Source: Parapristionchus giblindavisi (lineage: Eukaryota; Nematoda; Chromadorea; Rhabditida; Diplogasteridae). From it: DNA of 64,000 nt. A program made the position numbers and the translations under genes. This document shows, in pieces, positions 63,752-64,000 of the stretch. The notes below the pieces were generated by a model, which was given only the letters and a program-made list of their open reading frames with translations, did no database searches and was not told where the DNA came from. The stretch is taken from assembly GCA_943737045.1 (NCBI GenBank), contig CALSFV010000215.1, positions 186,001-250,000 of the forward strand, read 5' to 3'. How positions within the stretch are numbered: the stretch's first letter is position 1; every line of letters begins with the position of its first letter.

Positions 63752-64000
63752 TCAACACAAGATTACAGTTTGACATGAACTGAAGTGTAGATTATTCAGA
63801 ATTTTTTGCTCTTTCACGTGGAATATGCTACGATAAGCTACGATAAAGCATTGACGTGTCACGAATTCTTTATTGCCAAAAATGCATAATTCAATTTTGT
63901 TAATTCGGCTGAAGTGGCCGTTGTTCAACATGGGAACGTGCAAAATACTCTGAATTTTTTGCTCTTTCGTTTGGTATATGACACGCTGGGTCTAGCAGAA

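Larger units (their letters stand above)
1..64000. repeat. Dimorphic satellite DNA array, 321-bp (L) and 276-bp (S) monomers
   Basis: The same sequence recurs head-to-tail from the first base to the last with no interruption, inversion or inserted element. Taking each monomer to start at TCAACACAAG, complete units run from 46 to 63751: 82 short (276 bp, three of them 277) and 128 long (321 bp, with exceptions of 317, 320 and 322). Summing these lengths reproduces the coordinates exactly. Neighbouring units differ at a handful of positions, mostly by variants that recur in other units. Homogenised tandem arrays of this size are typical of centromeric or pericentromeric heterochromatin in eukaryotes; that location is inference here. 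I do not recognise the family. No flanking unique sequence is present, so the true array is longer than the window. Confidence 0.98.
44185..64000 (+). repeat. Region C, pure long-monomer array (19.8 kb)
   Basis: From 44185 there are 61 complete long monomers and a 249-bp partial copy, with no short monomer. Length exceptions are the 320-bp units at 52210 and 57345 (five-T run) and 317-bp units at 59912, 60871 and 63435. Five long subtypes alternate, recognised by TTTTGATAATTCGGG with CAGGTAATTG; AAAATTGTTC; ACTCTGAATT; AAAGAATTGACG; and the marker subtype with GAAATGAACTGATG, TTGCAAAAAATG and AAAAGTTTTC. Confidence 0.94.

Noticed and set aside
1..64000. CRISPR-like repeat-spacer array
   Set aside because: The whole unit of 276 to 321 bp is repeated; there are no short repeats separated by unique spacers, and no cas genes.
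1..64000. Transposon or helitron origin of the tandem units
   Set aside because: I see no terminal inverted repeats, target-site duplications, poly-A tails or transposase/reverse transcriptase remnants at any unit boundary.

Overview
The whole 64,000-base window is one uninterrupted satellite DNA array. I find no protein-coding gene, RNA gene, transposon, CRISPR array or unique spacer. It consists of 210 complete head-to-tail monomers plus a partial one at each edge (1-45 and 63752-64000). All share one orientation and come in two length classes of one family: a long form L (321 bp, 128 complete copies) and a short form S (276 bp, 82 copies). They differ only by a net 45-bp indel in one linker; the other 231 to 273 bp are nearly identical. 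The organism is a eukaryote, very probably an array from centromeric or other constitutive heterochromatin. The consensus is AT-rich (36.1% GC). CpG is not depleted (10 observed, about 10.4 expected per L monomer), which fits a genome without heavy CpG methylation, such as many invertebrates, but does not prove it. I do not recognise the satellite family and do not name a species.

Layout. Region A (1-15068) is built mostly of S-S-L trimers (873 bp) and S-L dimers (597 bp), with a tandemly duplicated 5-monomer block of 1,471 bp at its start and an L-only island of four monomers at 10293-11576. Region B (15069-38856) is an S-L / S-S-L mosaic. Most of its L monomers carry a private set of changes (GTGACACG, ATGTATAA, TTCTACATG). 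It contains a tandem 7-monomer higher-order repeat of 2,067 bp and several longer-range segmental copies. Region C (38857-64000) begins with mixed S/L blocks to 44184, then becomes pure L for 19.8 kb. There the L monomers have split into subtypes arranged in higher-order units of 3, 4 and 6 monomers, above which lies a 16-monomer, 5,135-bp tandem duplication.

Monomer anatomy (reference L copy 12129-12449). Two 31-bp direct repeats lie 153 and 168 bp apart around the cycle, so the 321-bp unit looks like an old dimer of a roughly 160-bp, nucleosome-sized ancestor. Between them are a tandem 10-bp repeat, an E-box-like CACGTG, a 9-bp palindrome with a variable centre, an EcoRI site in almost every unit, and a weak CENP-B-box-like match. 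Many short open frames recur with the monomer period. I treat them as by-products of a repeat whose lengths are multiples of 3, not as genes.

The interest lies in the array grammar: two monomer lengths, diagnostic variants locked to position within higher-order units, hybrid monomers that mark recombination points, and nested duplications from 597 bp to 5.1 kb.
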